From Mesostigma viride (lineage: Eukaryota; Streptophyta; Mesostigmatophyceae; Mesostigmatales; Mesostigmataceae): a DNA stretch of 43,500 nucleotides. Positions 31,432 through 40,798 of this stretch are shown piece after piece (positions within the stretch are counted from its first letter, which is position 1; every line of letters starts with the position of its first letter). Position numbers and translations under genes: made by a program. The notes below the pieces were generated by a model. The model searched no databases and was not told the origin of the DNA. It saw nothing but the letters and a program-made list of their open reading frames with translations. The stretch spans positions 3,406,100 through 3,449,599 of the forward strand of contig RPFO01000310.1 in assembly GCA_009746045.1 (NCBI GenBank), written 5' to 3'.

Positions 31432-31945
31432 ACATATCGCTGGCTGAGGACCAACACGAAAAAAGAAGCCATATCGCTGGCTGAGGACCAACACGAAAAA
31501 AGAAAACATATCGCTGGCTGACGACCAACACGAAAAAAGAAAACATATCGCTGGCTGACGACCAACACGAAAAAAGAAAACATTTAGCTGGCTTAGGACC
31601 AACACGAAAAAAGAAAACATTTAGCTGGCAGAGGACCAATACGAAAAAATACTCTGGTCGCTCGCTGAGGACCAACCCTTAAAAAGAAGCCGTGTCGCTG
31701 GCTGAGGACCAACACGAAAAAAGAAAACATATTGCTGGCTGAGGACCAACCCTAAAAAAGAAGGCATATCGCTGGCTGAGGACCAACACGAAAAAAGAAG
31801 CCATGTCGCTGGCTGAGGACCAACCCTTAAAAAGAAGGCATATCGCTGGCCGAGAACCAACCAGAAAAAAGAAGTCATGTCGCTGGCTGAGGACCAACAC
31901 GAAAAAACAAGCCATATCGCTGGCTGAGGACTACAAAAGGGCATC
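31432..31945. repeat. 37-bp tandem array, about 14 copies
   Basis: Unit: catatcgctggctgaggacc followed by aacacgaaaaaagaaaa, with a second form ending aacccttaaaaagaagg. It starts directly where the 30-bp minisatellite ends. There are no unique spacers, so it is not a CRISPR-like array. Confidence 0.93.
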
Positions 31946-32689
31946 ATAGACGCCACCCTGCTCGCGCGAGTAAGTAGGGGTTCGTTGCACATTTACCTGC
32001 ACGCATAAATCAGGAAGGGGGAAAAACGGCATTGAACAGGACCACGATTAGAATTGGGCTAGCTATAAACTAACCGGACCATTTGAAGGCATAGCAACAA
32101 ACATCACGCTCGACATCAAAAAAGACTGCGCTGTTGATGCACCTTTTTCATTATGGCGGCGAGTTGAGGCGGCATTTGTCTCACCATCTTCAGGCAGCGA
32201 TGATTATTACAGAAAACAGCTATGGCGGCAGCAGTGGTGGTGCGGTTTTCGAAACCCAACAGCTGTTGTGACCGATCGTCCGTGGAGCGACCCCTGTCAA
32301 CGGCCCAGCGTAACCGGCGTTCAGGACGGAAAACGTGGCATGCTCGCCATTCGGCCAACGAGGCGAAACGCGGCGCTAGATTATTCTTATTGACAAACCG
32401 CGCATGCGGATTGGACGACTCACAATGTGACGTAATCCAAGCGTCGGTCTTCACGGTCCCGCAGGTATAAAAAGGAACAACACGCAGCCAATTTGACGCT
32501 ACAATCGGGATGTTTGGATTCGGGCGTCACCATGCTGCCGTGGATAACGACGTCCGCGGTTCGATTCTAGCGTGAGCCCGGTGCTTTTTTGCACGTCGTC
32601 TGAGAGATCATCTGTCATATTACCACCAGTCGTCACTCTGCAAAGCGACGTGCCTACTGCCACGTGGTATGGCAAAAATTTCGAATGCA
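31946..32689. other. Non-repetitive stretch between arrays and AT-rich island
   Basis: No gene could be supported. A minus-strand open frame of 112 codons (32116-32454) lacks an ATG start and family resemblance. Two hairpin-like motifs occur, at about 32281-32299 (cgtggagcgacccc) and 32629-32650 (gtcgtcactctgcaaagcga). A TATAAAAAGG box is at 32466-32475 on the plus strand. Confidence 0.4.
32466..32475 (+). promoter_or_regulatory. Candidate TATA box
   Basis: TATAAAAAGG follows gcagg. It points toward gene G2, whose first recognised exon begins 3 kb downstream after a later retroelement insertion. The match is good, but there is no transcript evidence. Confidence 0.25.
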
Positions 32690-33098
32690 GAACTTTTGGG
32701 GTATACAAATAAATATATTCATGAATCGGGTATAGTAAATGTATGGGGATATATACTAACATGCTAGCCAATATATTTATACTTTCTGCTGTCCATATGC
32801 TTATTATTATGATTATTGTTATGAATATGATATATGTTCTTTCTAATATTTGTTAAATATATTTTCCTATTTACTGCTAACTTACTGTACTAGTTTTTTA
32901 TATAAATGACTAGTACTAGATAGATTAATGCCATGAATACAAATTTAAAATATTGATTAAATTTTATGACAATATTACATATATTTATGGACATCACTCT
33001 TTTTTTCATACAATAAGTAGAAAATATTTAGTATTAGAGATAGCTAGTCTGTCCAGTTCATATTTCTTCTATCTAAACAATAATGATTGTAATAGAAA
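32690..33098. other. AT-rich island, left part
   Basis: By eye about 75 percent A+T, far above the rest of the window, with no gene. The same composition resumes at 35025-35190, so the 1.9-kb element at 33099-35024 was inserted into an AT-rich stretch of about 570 bp. An organelle-derived insert or an old intron are possible origins. Confidence 0.5.
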
Positions 33099-33517
33099 TC
33101 GGGGTTCTTTGAACGGAGTTTCTTCTATACGTGAATGCGGGAACAAGAGGCCGCTGGATGAGCGGCTTATAGGTCGCAGTGTTTACTCGTAGCTGTTTGG
33201 CTAGAGCTTTTGTGATTAGTAGATGCAATATAGTGCATGGTTGAAAAATGAATTAAATAAAATGTGCGTTCCGCGCTTGGGTTGATTATACCCGGGCGGA
33301 ACGGGGCGTGAGGTGCAGTGCCCCTGAAAAGAACAACCTACGCATTATTTAATACTAGCCGTGCAGATTCGGGATATTCTACCCCCGGTCTGTACGGTTA
33401 GCGTCTTACTAGCATCCACTAAACATAAGGGTTTAATGACGTCAGTTAGCTAGGGATAAGGGAGGTTTTGCGACTAAAAGCCGCTCTGGCTGGTTTTGTC
33501 GGCCTCTTTCTTTGCTC
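33099..33517 (+). repeat. A1 repeat of the non-autonomous element
   Basis: 419 bp, repeated at 34482-34900 with no difference noticed. It contains a strong hairpin at 33268-33302: gttccgcgcttgggt, loop tgattat, acccgggcggaac. Confidence 0.9.
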
Positions 33518-34353
33518 GTTGTCGTTGCGGCGGCAGCCGCAGCTATGGGTGCTGCGGAGCAAAATCCCAAAAGCACTGGTTGCACTGGCCACTTGGCCAG
33601 TGGTGAGACTTCCAGTTGTTAACCGGCCAGGCGTAGTTCCTCGCCCGGTTAACTAAAAGAAAAGAAAAAGATTACCTCCGGTCCGCACCTTTTCCCCAGC
33701 TTGGGGTCTTTGGTGGGCCGGATGCCGTGACAGGTGCTCAACTGTCGCTTGGTCGGCCCAGTGCGCGAGCTGGTGCTCCGTACCTGGGGATGCTTGCACC
33801 CCGGGTTGGAGCCGGATGGCTGGCACTGGCGACCCGTGTCTCGGTCCGCGGCCTGCGGCTTTTTCTTCGGAAATTGCTGCTGGCCAGCAAACTTTGCAAT
33901 TGCCTTCCGCCGAGGGGGGGGTGGTTGGGGCTGGGGACGGCGATGGGAAAAGCGTCTAAGCTAGAAATTTTTTCCCCACGCATAGAAACCTCGGGGGGGA
34001 ATGCGGTCTTGGCTGAACGGACTCTCGTTCAGCCAGGTGCCTGGGGCTGTGGCCTCGGGCATCCGGGCTGGCGGGGCCTGGGCTAGGTCCACGTTTTTTC
34101 TCGAAGCACCCCGGGTCTATGGGGAGACGGCCATAGCGGTACCGACTCGGGGCCCCGAGAGGGGTCATGATAGGCTGGCCGTGCGCAATCGCAGTGCAAA
34201 TGCGCTGGGCCTTTTTGGGCCTGGCCATGCATCCACAGCCGCCGGGCACACGCCTCCCGATGTGGGGGGCTCCCGTTTTGCGGCAGGGCGGTCACTTGTG
34301 ACAACGAGCAAGGTGGAGTGCGGCTTCAAGGGAAAGCCAGGGCGGGGGTGATT
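33518..34353 (+). other. Internal part of the non-autonomous element
   Basis: GC-rich, 836 bp. Several overlapping short open frames exist (for example 33727-34086), but none has family resemblance or preferred codon use. It may be deleted remains of a larger element or captured host DNA. Confidence 0.5.
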
Positions 34354-34481
34354 GGGCAACGTACTTCATGAAGGGCCTTGAACGGCGTGCCTCCGGGCAT
34401 GTCAATTAGTGTCACATGTATGCTTCCACTTATTGTTTTAATGAAGATGCTGGTTTTTGTGGGAGCTACGTGGGACATGAA
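34354..34481 (+). repeat. B1 repeat of the non-autonomous element
   Basis: 128 bp starting gggcaacgtacttcatg and ending gggacatgaa, joined directly to A2. The copy B2 at 34934-35024 matches except for a 37-bp internal deletion that removed cttattgttttaatgaag. Confidence 0.88.
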
Positions 34482-34900
34482 TCGGGGTTCTTTGAACGGA
34501 GTTTCTTCTATACGTGAATGCGGGAACAAGAGGCCGCTGGATGAGCGGCTTATAGGTCGCAGTGTTTACTCGTAGCTGTTTGGCTAGAGCTTTTGTGATT
34601 AGTAGATGCAATATAGTGCATGGTTGAAAAATGAATTAAATAAAATGTGCGTTCCGCGCTTGGGTTGATTATACCCGGGCGGAACGGGGCGTGAGGTGCA
34701 GTGCCCCTGAAAAGAACAACCTACGCATTATTTAATACTAGCCGTGCAGATTCGGGATATTCTACCCCCGGTCTGTACGGTTAGCGTCTTACTAGCATCC
34801 ACTAAACATAAGGGTTTAATGACGTCAGTTAGCTAGGGATAAGGGAGGTTTTGCGACTAAAAGCCGCTCTGGCTGGTTTTGTCGGCCTCTTTCTTTGCTC
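34482..34900 (+). repeat. A2 repeat of the non-autonomous element
   Basis: Second 419-bp copy; the internal hairpin is at 34651-34685. It is followed by the 33-bp spacer that begins cccacccacccaccc. Confidence 0.9.
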
Positions 34901-34933
34901 CCCACCCACCCACCCTTGTCTTGGTTGCCTCTA

Positions 34934-35024
34934 GGGCAACGTACTTCATGAAGGGCCTTGAACGGCGTGCCTCCGGGCATGTCAATTAGTGTCACATGTA
35001 TGCTTCCACTACGTGGGACATGAA
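34934..35024 (+). repeat. B2 repeat of the non-autonomous element
   Basis: 91-bp truncated copy of B1 that ends the element at gggacatgaa before AT-rich host DNA (tagtactaaatac). Confidence 0.85.
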
Positions 35025-35190
35025 TAGTACTAAATACTAATTAAAACTATATAAATACCAATAAATACTTTCCATATTTCTGCTACATAATTAAACAATA
35101 ATGATTAAAACAATTATGTTCAATATTCAATTTCATTTAGTAGAATCTTAAATAATTCCATGAATTAATTCACGTATTTTCCTGTCTTGG
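35025..35190. other. AT-rich island, right part
   Basis: Continues the composition of 32690-33098. The phrase aaacaataatgatt occurs both at about 33076 and 35091 on either side of the inserted element. No gene. Confidence 0.5.
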
Positions 35191-35277
35191 TGTGATCATC
35201 CAGGTACCTCGATCGGCAACGACACGACACGCCTGAAAAATGAGCCGGGAAGGTGTGTTTCCAATGATGCAAATCTT

Positions 35278-35465
35278 GGTCGCGCTGCAGCGCGACCTCT
35301 TCTCAGTTCCATACGAAAAGGCCTTAAAACTTGTGTGTAACTTCGCAAGGGTCGCGCTGCAGAGCTACCAAAAATTTCATGAAGTTTGACTTTCTCTATA
35401 TTTGCTTCGCAATTGAGATTCTTTTGTATCTGCGAAGAAGGTGGGGTCATTTCGCGGAGTGACCC
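35278..35465. repeat. Three hairpin motifs upstream of G2
   Basis: Copies at 35278-35297, 35348-35369 and 35443-35465. The first, GGTCGCGCTGCAGCGCGACC, is a perfect 20-bp palindrome and the best match to the family consensus. The third (ggggtcatttcgcggagtga, then ccc) lies 45 nt before the G2 acceptor at 35510, the same placement as in the introns of G1. Confidence 0.85.
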
Positions 35466-35510
35466 TGCTAATATGTAAATTTTTCCGTGAATTTCTTTTT
35501 GTTTCTGCAG

Positions 35511-37684
35511 CACGGGAACGGGTGTTTCTTTCGCCAACCTCCTCCTCCTTGCGTGGCGGCTTTGCTAATCGACTCAATGCCCACAACTTGAGCATCGGGA
35601 CACCGACGCCCCTTGCAGCGGATCTGAAAAACAGCTCGAAACGAAATTTCGGGAATGAGAACCGCAGCACCTCGCCCGCCTTCAGGAAGCCAGCGAAAAG
35701 GCCTGGCCAGTACGCCGAGAAGAAGTCTGTTGTGGGGACTCATCTTGCTGATGAGGCGTACAACGTAGTTCATCACATGAGGAATGAATCTACCAAGCGG
35801 GCCTCTTTTGAGGAGATTGTTGATGGCTTCAATAAGAGGGCTGACGAGCTCAAGGCGGAGCATTTTGACATTCCGGTGGCCAAGCTTTTTGATGAGCAGC
35901 GGCTTGCACAACTGTCGAGGTCTTGGGTGGCTCGGCTGATCGCCCTTTTTGACGACCTGTCGAAATCCGACCATGACAGAGACGTCAAGATCATTTTGGT
36001 GTCAACTCTTTTTTGTGGGGACGACATCGAGAAGGAGTTTTCGGCGGCAGAGTTGGAGAGAATGACGGGTGTCCCCGCGAAGACCATTCTCAAAGTTCGG
36101 GCGATCAGAAAGCAACAGAAGATGGAGTTCCTGACGCGTGCGCTGGCGCGAAAGAAGAGGAAGTTGCCCCAATTTGTAATCGAGTCGATCGCGCAGGCTT
36201 GGACTGATGAGGAGAACTCGCGCGCTTCGCCCCAAGAGAGGGATACCATAAAGACGCACGAACGAGTTGGCAATCGTGCGATTTTGGTTGGTGTCCAAGG
36301 GGCCTACTTCTACCTCACCTCGAAGGAGGACATATATCTCAAGTTTTTAGCGGAGCACACGTACTGGGACAAGAAAAGTCCGCAGTATGAGAAGGATGTC
36401 GGCATCCATGTCGGATATACGACTTTCTGCAAGTACGCCCCCAAAACCGTCAAGGGGAAGTGGAAGGAGAGAAACGTGTGCGCCTGTGAGACGCATACGG
36501 TCATGCAGTCGAAGGTAGCGGCATGGACTAGGTACTGCAAGGCGAAGCACGGCAAGAACTGCAAGTGCGGCGACGAGTGTGAGGGATGTTTAAGGGCGAG
36601 ATTGCCTGACGGCACGTGCGGGATGTTCGAAAGCCTGCACACGACCGAATGGGTGAAGCACTTCCATTGCCGTGTGGCGGAGGCGGATGGGGGAAGTGAG
36701 CTGGGGGGTGGGGCAAACTCGGCGAGAAACGAAGAGGAGGAAGGGGACAATAATGTGACGGAAGATGAATGGCAGGGGCAAGACCTTGACGATCTTGAAA
36801 TAAATGAGAGGATCGTGGAGGATGAGGAAGGGGTGCCAAGGGTAGGGGACCCATCCATGGAGGAGGGGTCTGTCTTTCGCATTCTGAAGAGGGCATGTAT
36901 GGAGAACTCGTGTCCCGAGTCCCGGTGTGGCATCAAAGACTGGGTGTTGTGTGACCGGGACAAGAATTCAACAGAACTACTAAATTGGTTCAGATACGTG
37001 AAGAAGGAGGTAGTGGTTTCCCGACCGGCAGGGGAGGTAAGCGTGTTTGGATTTTGTGACGCAATTATTTCGCAGCGTCATTCTGCAGCGCGATGTTAAT
37101 TTAAAGGCTTTTCTGATACTTTATGAATATGTTACTTGCAAATTTACTTCATCCCTTGGTTAAAACAGGACGCGACCGATCGGCGGGTCCCGGAGAAGGT
37201 CAAGCGGCCCGTACAGGAAACGATGAGGTCAACGCCCGCGCAGCTGAGGCTGGCGATTATCGAGAGTTGGGAGGACTTTACCAACCACTGCTTTACGTCA
37301 TGGTGGCAGTCGGCAACGATCAAGGACCGGGAGAGGAACATGACTGAGGGGGATGTGCTCGTGCATGGAGATTGGGCCGAGAATTACGAGAACAACAACT
37401 ACGTCCAACTGCAGTCGCAGTACTTTCACAAGACGAGCTTTGTCCTCATGCCCATGATCGTGCGATATTTGCACAATGGTGCGATGGCAAAGCGAACGTT
37501 CTTTTTTCTCGGGGAAGCCAAGATGAAGCGGGGAGAGCGGGCGCTCGTCTACGCGCTGAGGACAATCATGGAAACCCTGCGCGGACTTGGTGTGGGGGTG
37601 AAGAGGATGTTCATGTGCTCTGACAACTGCTCATCCCAGTTCAAGTCCAAGTACGTGGTTAACGCCGTCTTCCGCCTCCACCTT
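35511..37684 (+). CDS. Gene G2: transposase-like protein, truncated at both ends
   Basis: Exons 35511-37036 and 37169-about 37684, joined at ggggag|gtaagc and aaaacag|gac in phase 0. The first exon starts in phase 1 after tttctgcag, so an upstream exon is missing from the model. About 680 residues are visible. N-terminal helical part (AYNVVHHMRNESTKRASFEE), a Cys-rich stretch with CACETHTVMQSK and KNCKCGDECEGC that may bind zinc, an acidic linker, then VLVHGDWAENYENNNYVQLQ near 37356 and FMCSDNCSSQFKSKY near 37612. The D-x-A-E-N-Y ... S-D-N ... Q-F-K pattern resembles transposase-like proteins that are widespread in animal and algal repeats; the two Asp would be catalytic in a DDE/RNase-H-type nuclease. 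The third acidic residue would lie beyond the break, where a reverse transcriptase sequence takes over. Both introns carry the hairpin motif, as in G1. Confidence 0.6.
37073..37096. repeat. Hairpin motif in the G2 intron
   Basis: cagcgtcattctgcagcgcgat lies in the 132-bp intron 37037-37168, about 70 nt before the acceptor. Confidence 0.7.
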
Positions 37685-37692
37685 CCACACAT

Positions 37693-40014
37693 GTGTCCAC
37701 CGATCCTTCCCTTTACTCCACCAGTCTCCGCTGCTTACGTCACATGTCTCGGCTTATGCAACGCGGCAACTTTCATGCATCCTATCTCGAAGCATGCAGC
37801 TTGAAGAAGCTTACCAGCTTACACATTGCCGTCGGGTCGTGCTCCCCAGCTGATCTGCAAGTCCCCCGCTCCCATGCCACTAGTCTGCGAGGCCTTCTCT
37901 CACGTATCATTCGGCACCGTGTCAATGGGAATGCAGATGCACTGCGTCCGCGCCGTTTGCTGATCTCACCTTTCATTCATGCTGCGATGGATGAGCTGTG
38001 TTTGCCACACATTCTGCATTTGCCGCAAGTGCAGGCTGCGATGCCGCTCGTGGTGCGCAACACTTTCGGCACTCCCATTGCCGCCTGGCATTACTCTCCC
38101 ACCTTGGGACAAATGGTTTTCAGCAACGGGAAGGTCAGCCGCGATACAACGCCCACCGAGCTGGCCACCATCTTGGCAGGGCCCTGCCCCTGCCAACAAC
38201 AACGGTATTTCAAGTACCTTGATCCCACCTCACAGCACGTCATGACCGCTGACCTCAGCATCCTGCCGAGCCACACGCTTGTAGACCTTTTTGCCAAAGG
38301 CACCAAGTTTCGGCCGTGGGTCCAGCGCACGTGTGCCAAAGAGGTGAATGCACTGCTCTCCACATCACTGCGCAAATTCTGCAATGCCATGAGCACGGAC
38401 CTACAGCTTGCTCCCCTTGCCATGGAACCGTGGTTTCGCGCCGTCATTCACGAATGCAATGCACGTCTCACCAGGCTTGATTACCGTCTCCAGCAGGTCC
38501 ACCGCACCACCTGGCTCAACACCACAGATAAAGCACTTCTTGACCACTTCAAGCAGGACTTTATCATCACGTGTGTTGACAAGAGTGCCAACAACTTTGC
38601 TTTCATATGCAAGAAGCACTACCTTGCTACTTTGCAACACGAGTTGGCGTCCAGCCCTACCTATGTTCAGCGTGCACAGTCCACCGCCAGTATCACTGCT
38701 GCTCATCGGGCTTTTCTGCACAGCCAAAACATTTTTGCTCGGGCATTCCTTAAGCGGCAGCGACGCGCCACCACCACTACGTTCCCATATCTGTATCTCA
38801 CTCTTAAGCTGCACAAAACTCCTGTTGCTTTGCGCACCATTGCTGCGTCGCATTCAGCCCCACTGATGCCTCTCTCGAAACTCATCTGCCATGCTTTGAA
38901 TGCTCTTCTCCCCGAAGCCAATGCATTATGGGTGGAGGTGCTGTCGAATGCCGGGTATGAATGCGCTGGTAGTTGGATCGTCATAGACTCAGCCCAAGTA
39001 CGCCTACGCCTTGCCGCCCTTAGCCGTTCTAAGACAGCAGCAGAGAAACGTATACCTATGCCCATAGCCACCTATGATTTCACCACTCTATATACCACAC
39101 TAGATTTGCACGATTTGAAAGCTCGTTTAGATAGCCTCCTTACTCGTCTGTATGCACGTAGGCCTCACGGGCGCAACCACCTGCACGTGCGTGTTTCTCA
39201 GACCAAGCCCACGGCAACGTGGCTCTCAGGGATCGCGGCAGGTGCTATCGTGCGGGATGGTTATAATTATATTATCACGAAGGCTGACCTTGTCCATTGG
39301 ATCTCTTATCTTGTTGATAACACCTTCATCTGTTTTGCGGGCAATGTATACCAACAAGCTATCGGCATCCCTATGGGCACTAACTGTGCCGGGCTCCTTG
39401 CAAACCTCTATCTATACACTTATGAGCTTGCATTCATGGAGAATCTCATTGCCTCAAACGATGATGTTCTCATCAGGCGTTTTATCCATACATGTCGATA
39501 CATTGATGATGTCATCGCTTTCGACAACCCTGATTTCGCAACCCATTTGTATATCACCGCTGGTCTGCCTGGCATCTACCCGCAAGCGTCCCTCACATTA
39601 AAGCTCACGTCGGAGGATACTCATTGCAATTACCTCGATCTTAACATTACCCATAACAAGAAGGGCTGGCGTACGGCTGTCTATGATAAGCGCAAGGATC
39701 CTAAATACCAGCAAATTCCTTTTATTCGTTACCCCGATATTCACAGTCTCCTTTCCCACACAGCAAAATATGGTGTTGTTCTTTCTCAGTTACATCGTTT
39801 TTCCCGTCTTTGTTCTTATCGTGTTGATTTCATCACGACTCTTGTTGAACTCTTGCAGCGTTTATTGGTCAAAGACTATGACCGAGCCATTATGCTCCGT
39901 CAAGTCCGATGTTTTTTGCAACGTCACCCACATCTGTTCGGTGCTGCCCCTTGGCACAAGCTCTACAAACAGGTCGTGGACCGGCTGGATCGCATAGTAT
40001 CTCCGCACATCTGA
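37693..40014 (+). CDS. Penelope-like reverse transcriptase, no GIY-YIG domain
   Basis: 773 codons from a GTG at 37693; the frame is open from 37663, so the true start is unknown. N-terminal part: GPCPCQQQRYFKYLD and HVMTADLSILPSHTL, then CVDKSANNFAFICKKHY and LYLTLKLHKTPVALRTIAAS. Catalytic core: IATYDFTTLYTTLDLHDLKA (motif A Asp near 39076, residue 462), QAIGIPMGTNCAGLLANLYL (39355-39414), CRYIDDVIAFDN (metal-binding DD near 39505, residue 605), NYLDLNITHNKKGW and TAVYDKRKDPKYQQIPF. The YDKR and HRFSRLCSYRVDF end is typical of a large reverse transcriptase group related to Penelope-like elements. The ORF ends about 170 residues after the catalytic DD without a GIY-YIG nuclease, like endonuclease-free Penelope elements. 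No internal break was found, so the core could be active. Confidence 0.85.
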   Translation: MSTDPSLYSTSLRCLRHMSRLMQRGNFHASYLEACSLKKLTSLHIAVGSCSPADLQVPRSHATSLRGLLSRIIRHRVNGNADALRPRRLLISPFIHAAMDELCLPHILHLPQVQAAMPLVVRNTFGTPIAAWHYSPTLGQMVFSNGKVSRDTTPTELATILAGPCPCQQQRYFKYLDPTSQHVMTADLSILPSHTLVDLFAKGTKFRPWVQRTCAKEVNALLSTSLRKFCNAMSTDLQLAPLAMEPWFRAVIHECNARLTRLDYRLQQVHRTTWLNTTDKALLDHFKQDFIITCVDKSANNFAFICKKHYLATLQHELASSPTYVQRAQSTASITAAHRAFLHSQNIFARAFLKRQRRATTTTFPYLYLTLKLHKTPVALRTIAASHSAPLMPLSKLICHALNALLPEANALWVEVLSNAGYECAGSWIVIDSAQVRLRLAALSRSKTAAEKRIPMPIATYDFTTLYTTLDLHDLKARLDSLLTRLYARRPHGRNHLHVRVSQTKPTATWLSGIAAGAIVRDGYNYIITKADLVHWISYLVDNTFICFAGNVYQQAIGIPMGTNCAGLLANLYLYTYELAFMENLIASNDDVLIRRFIHTCRYIDDVIAFDNPDFATHLYITAGLPGIYPQASLTLKLTSEDTHCNYLDLNITHNKKGWRTAVYDKRKDPKYQQIPFIRYPDIHSLLSHTAKYGVVLSQLHRFSRLCSYRVDFITTLVELLQRLLVKDYDRAIMLRQVRCFLQRHPHLFGAAPWHKLYKQVVDRLDRIVSPHI

Positions 40015-40566
40015 ACCCTGTGATGCCAGATCTCCTTTGCGGCCGTTCCGAGCTTGGCACTGGATTCGTTGTCCACATCGTCGCGTCGCTGCCGCAACAC
40101 GATGTTTTCTGGCATCCGCGGGCTTTTGGTTCCCGCCGCACATTTGAAAGTGCTGTCCTCCGGCTTTTTGCCTTTGCACCGTGTGCAGTTCTTGGACGTT
40201 TGGAATCATGGCATGGCTAACGTGATGACTGACTAGCTAGACCTTTTCAGTGGTTTTCCATTTGCGGGTATTTCCTCGTAAATGGTGGGAGAGCGATCGC
40301 AGCAATGGTGCTCACCACTAGACACTCCCGGCCAGTTAGGCTAGAAACACACGCCCTGATCAAGCATGCTGTTTCCGGCCCCACCGTCTAGGTCATCTAG
40401 TCGCTCCACACGTAAGCCAGCCATAATTTCAATGCACAAGGATACACATTTCCATCACCATTCATCTTCATCATCCTGAACGACTCGAAAACGCGGAAAA
40501 GATAACGGCAGGCTCGAGCTACCATGGTCCGGATTCTCCCGATTTCTGGCCTGCGCTGGTTGTCTC
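40015..40566 (+). repeat. 3' region of the Penelope-type element (repeat R)
   Basis: 546 bp (from 40021) inverted relative to 10736-11248 plus 8741-8794. It begins seven bases after the reverse transcriptase stop codon and is non-coding. Confidence 0.75.
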
Positions 40567-40571
40567 TTTGG

Positions 40572-40758
40572 TATTGCACCCACAGTGTTGCGCCCCGGCA
40601 CCATGCCGTGGAGAGAGCGCTCTGTGGCCTGCCCACCTGCGGCAGTGAGAGAAGCTAGGGCGCCCTCCCTCCTTCTCGCTGTGTATATAGGGTTGAAGGT
40701 TCCTTAACTCTGTATTGGCACCCACGTGACGCAGTCACGTGCTTATTAATTAATTAAT
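40572..40758 (+). mobile_element. SINE-like element, truncated copy
   Basis: Matches 12341-12538 (tattgcacccacagtgttgc onward) including the hairpin CACGTGAC-GCA-GTCACGTG at 40722-40740 and a (TTAA)n tail. The left 280 bp of the longer copy are missing. No target duplication was seen. Confidence 0.75.
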
Positions 40759-40798
40759 TAAGTAGTACTCCGTGGCATGCCTTTGCGCATGACACGCA

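Larger units (their letters stand above)
33099..35024 (+). mobile_element. Non-autonomous DIRS/PAT-type element with split direct repeats
   Basis: Order on the plus strand: A1 33099-33517, internal part, B1 34354-34481, A2 34482-34900, a 33-bp spacer, B2 34934-35024. Both A copies are 419 bp. This is the same A1-internal-B1-A2-B2 plan as the autonomous element at 19621-25009, with the same spacer length. Termini match: tcggggttctttgaacgg here against tcggggttctctgaacag there; and cttattgttttaatgaag in B1 against cttattgttttaataaag. The internal 0.84 kb has no reverse transcriptase or recombinase. B2 lacks 37 bp present in B1. Confidence 0.88.

Noticed and set aside
28815-31675. Minus-strand open frames of 866-922 codons rich in His, Pro and Thr
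   Set aside because: They arise because the 30-bp minisatellite unit has no stop codon in several frames; three frames on one strand and more on the other are open at once, with no start context or other coding sign.
31432-31945. CRISPR-like array
   Set aside because: Units are tandem with no unique spacers and the DNA is eukaryotic.
32116-32454. 112-codon minus-strand open frame
   Set aside because: No ATG start, no family resemblance, and it includes one of the hairpin-like motifs that are otherwise non-coding.
32500-32590. tRNA or tRNA-derived gene: GGTTCGATTC at 32558 followed by a T run at 32585
   Set aside because: The bases around the B-box-like sequence do not form a T stem, and no matching acceptor or D arm could be found.
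33727-34086. Captured host gene inside the non-autonomous element
   Set aside because: Several equally long frames overlap on both strands in GC-rich DNA and none shows a recognisable domain.
10736-40566. A 0.5-kb inverted repeat pair (10736-11248 and 40021-40566) as terminal inverted repeats of the whole central block
   Set aside because: The right arm follows a reverse transcriptase stop codon and other partial copies exist (121-245, 8395-8470), so both arms are better explained as 3' regions of a Penelope-type element in opposite orientations.
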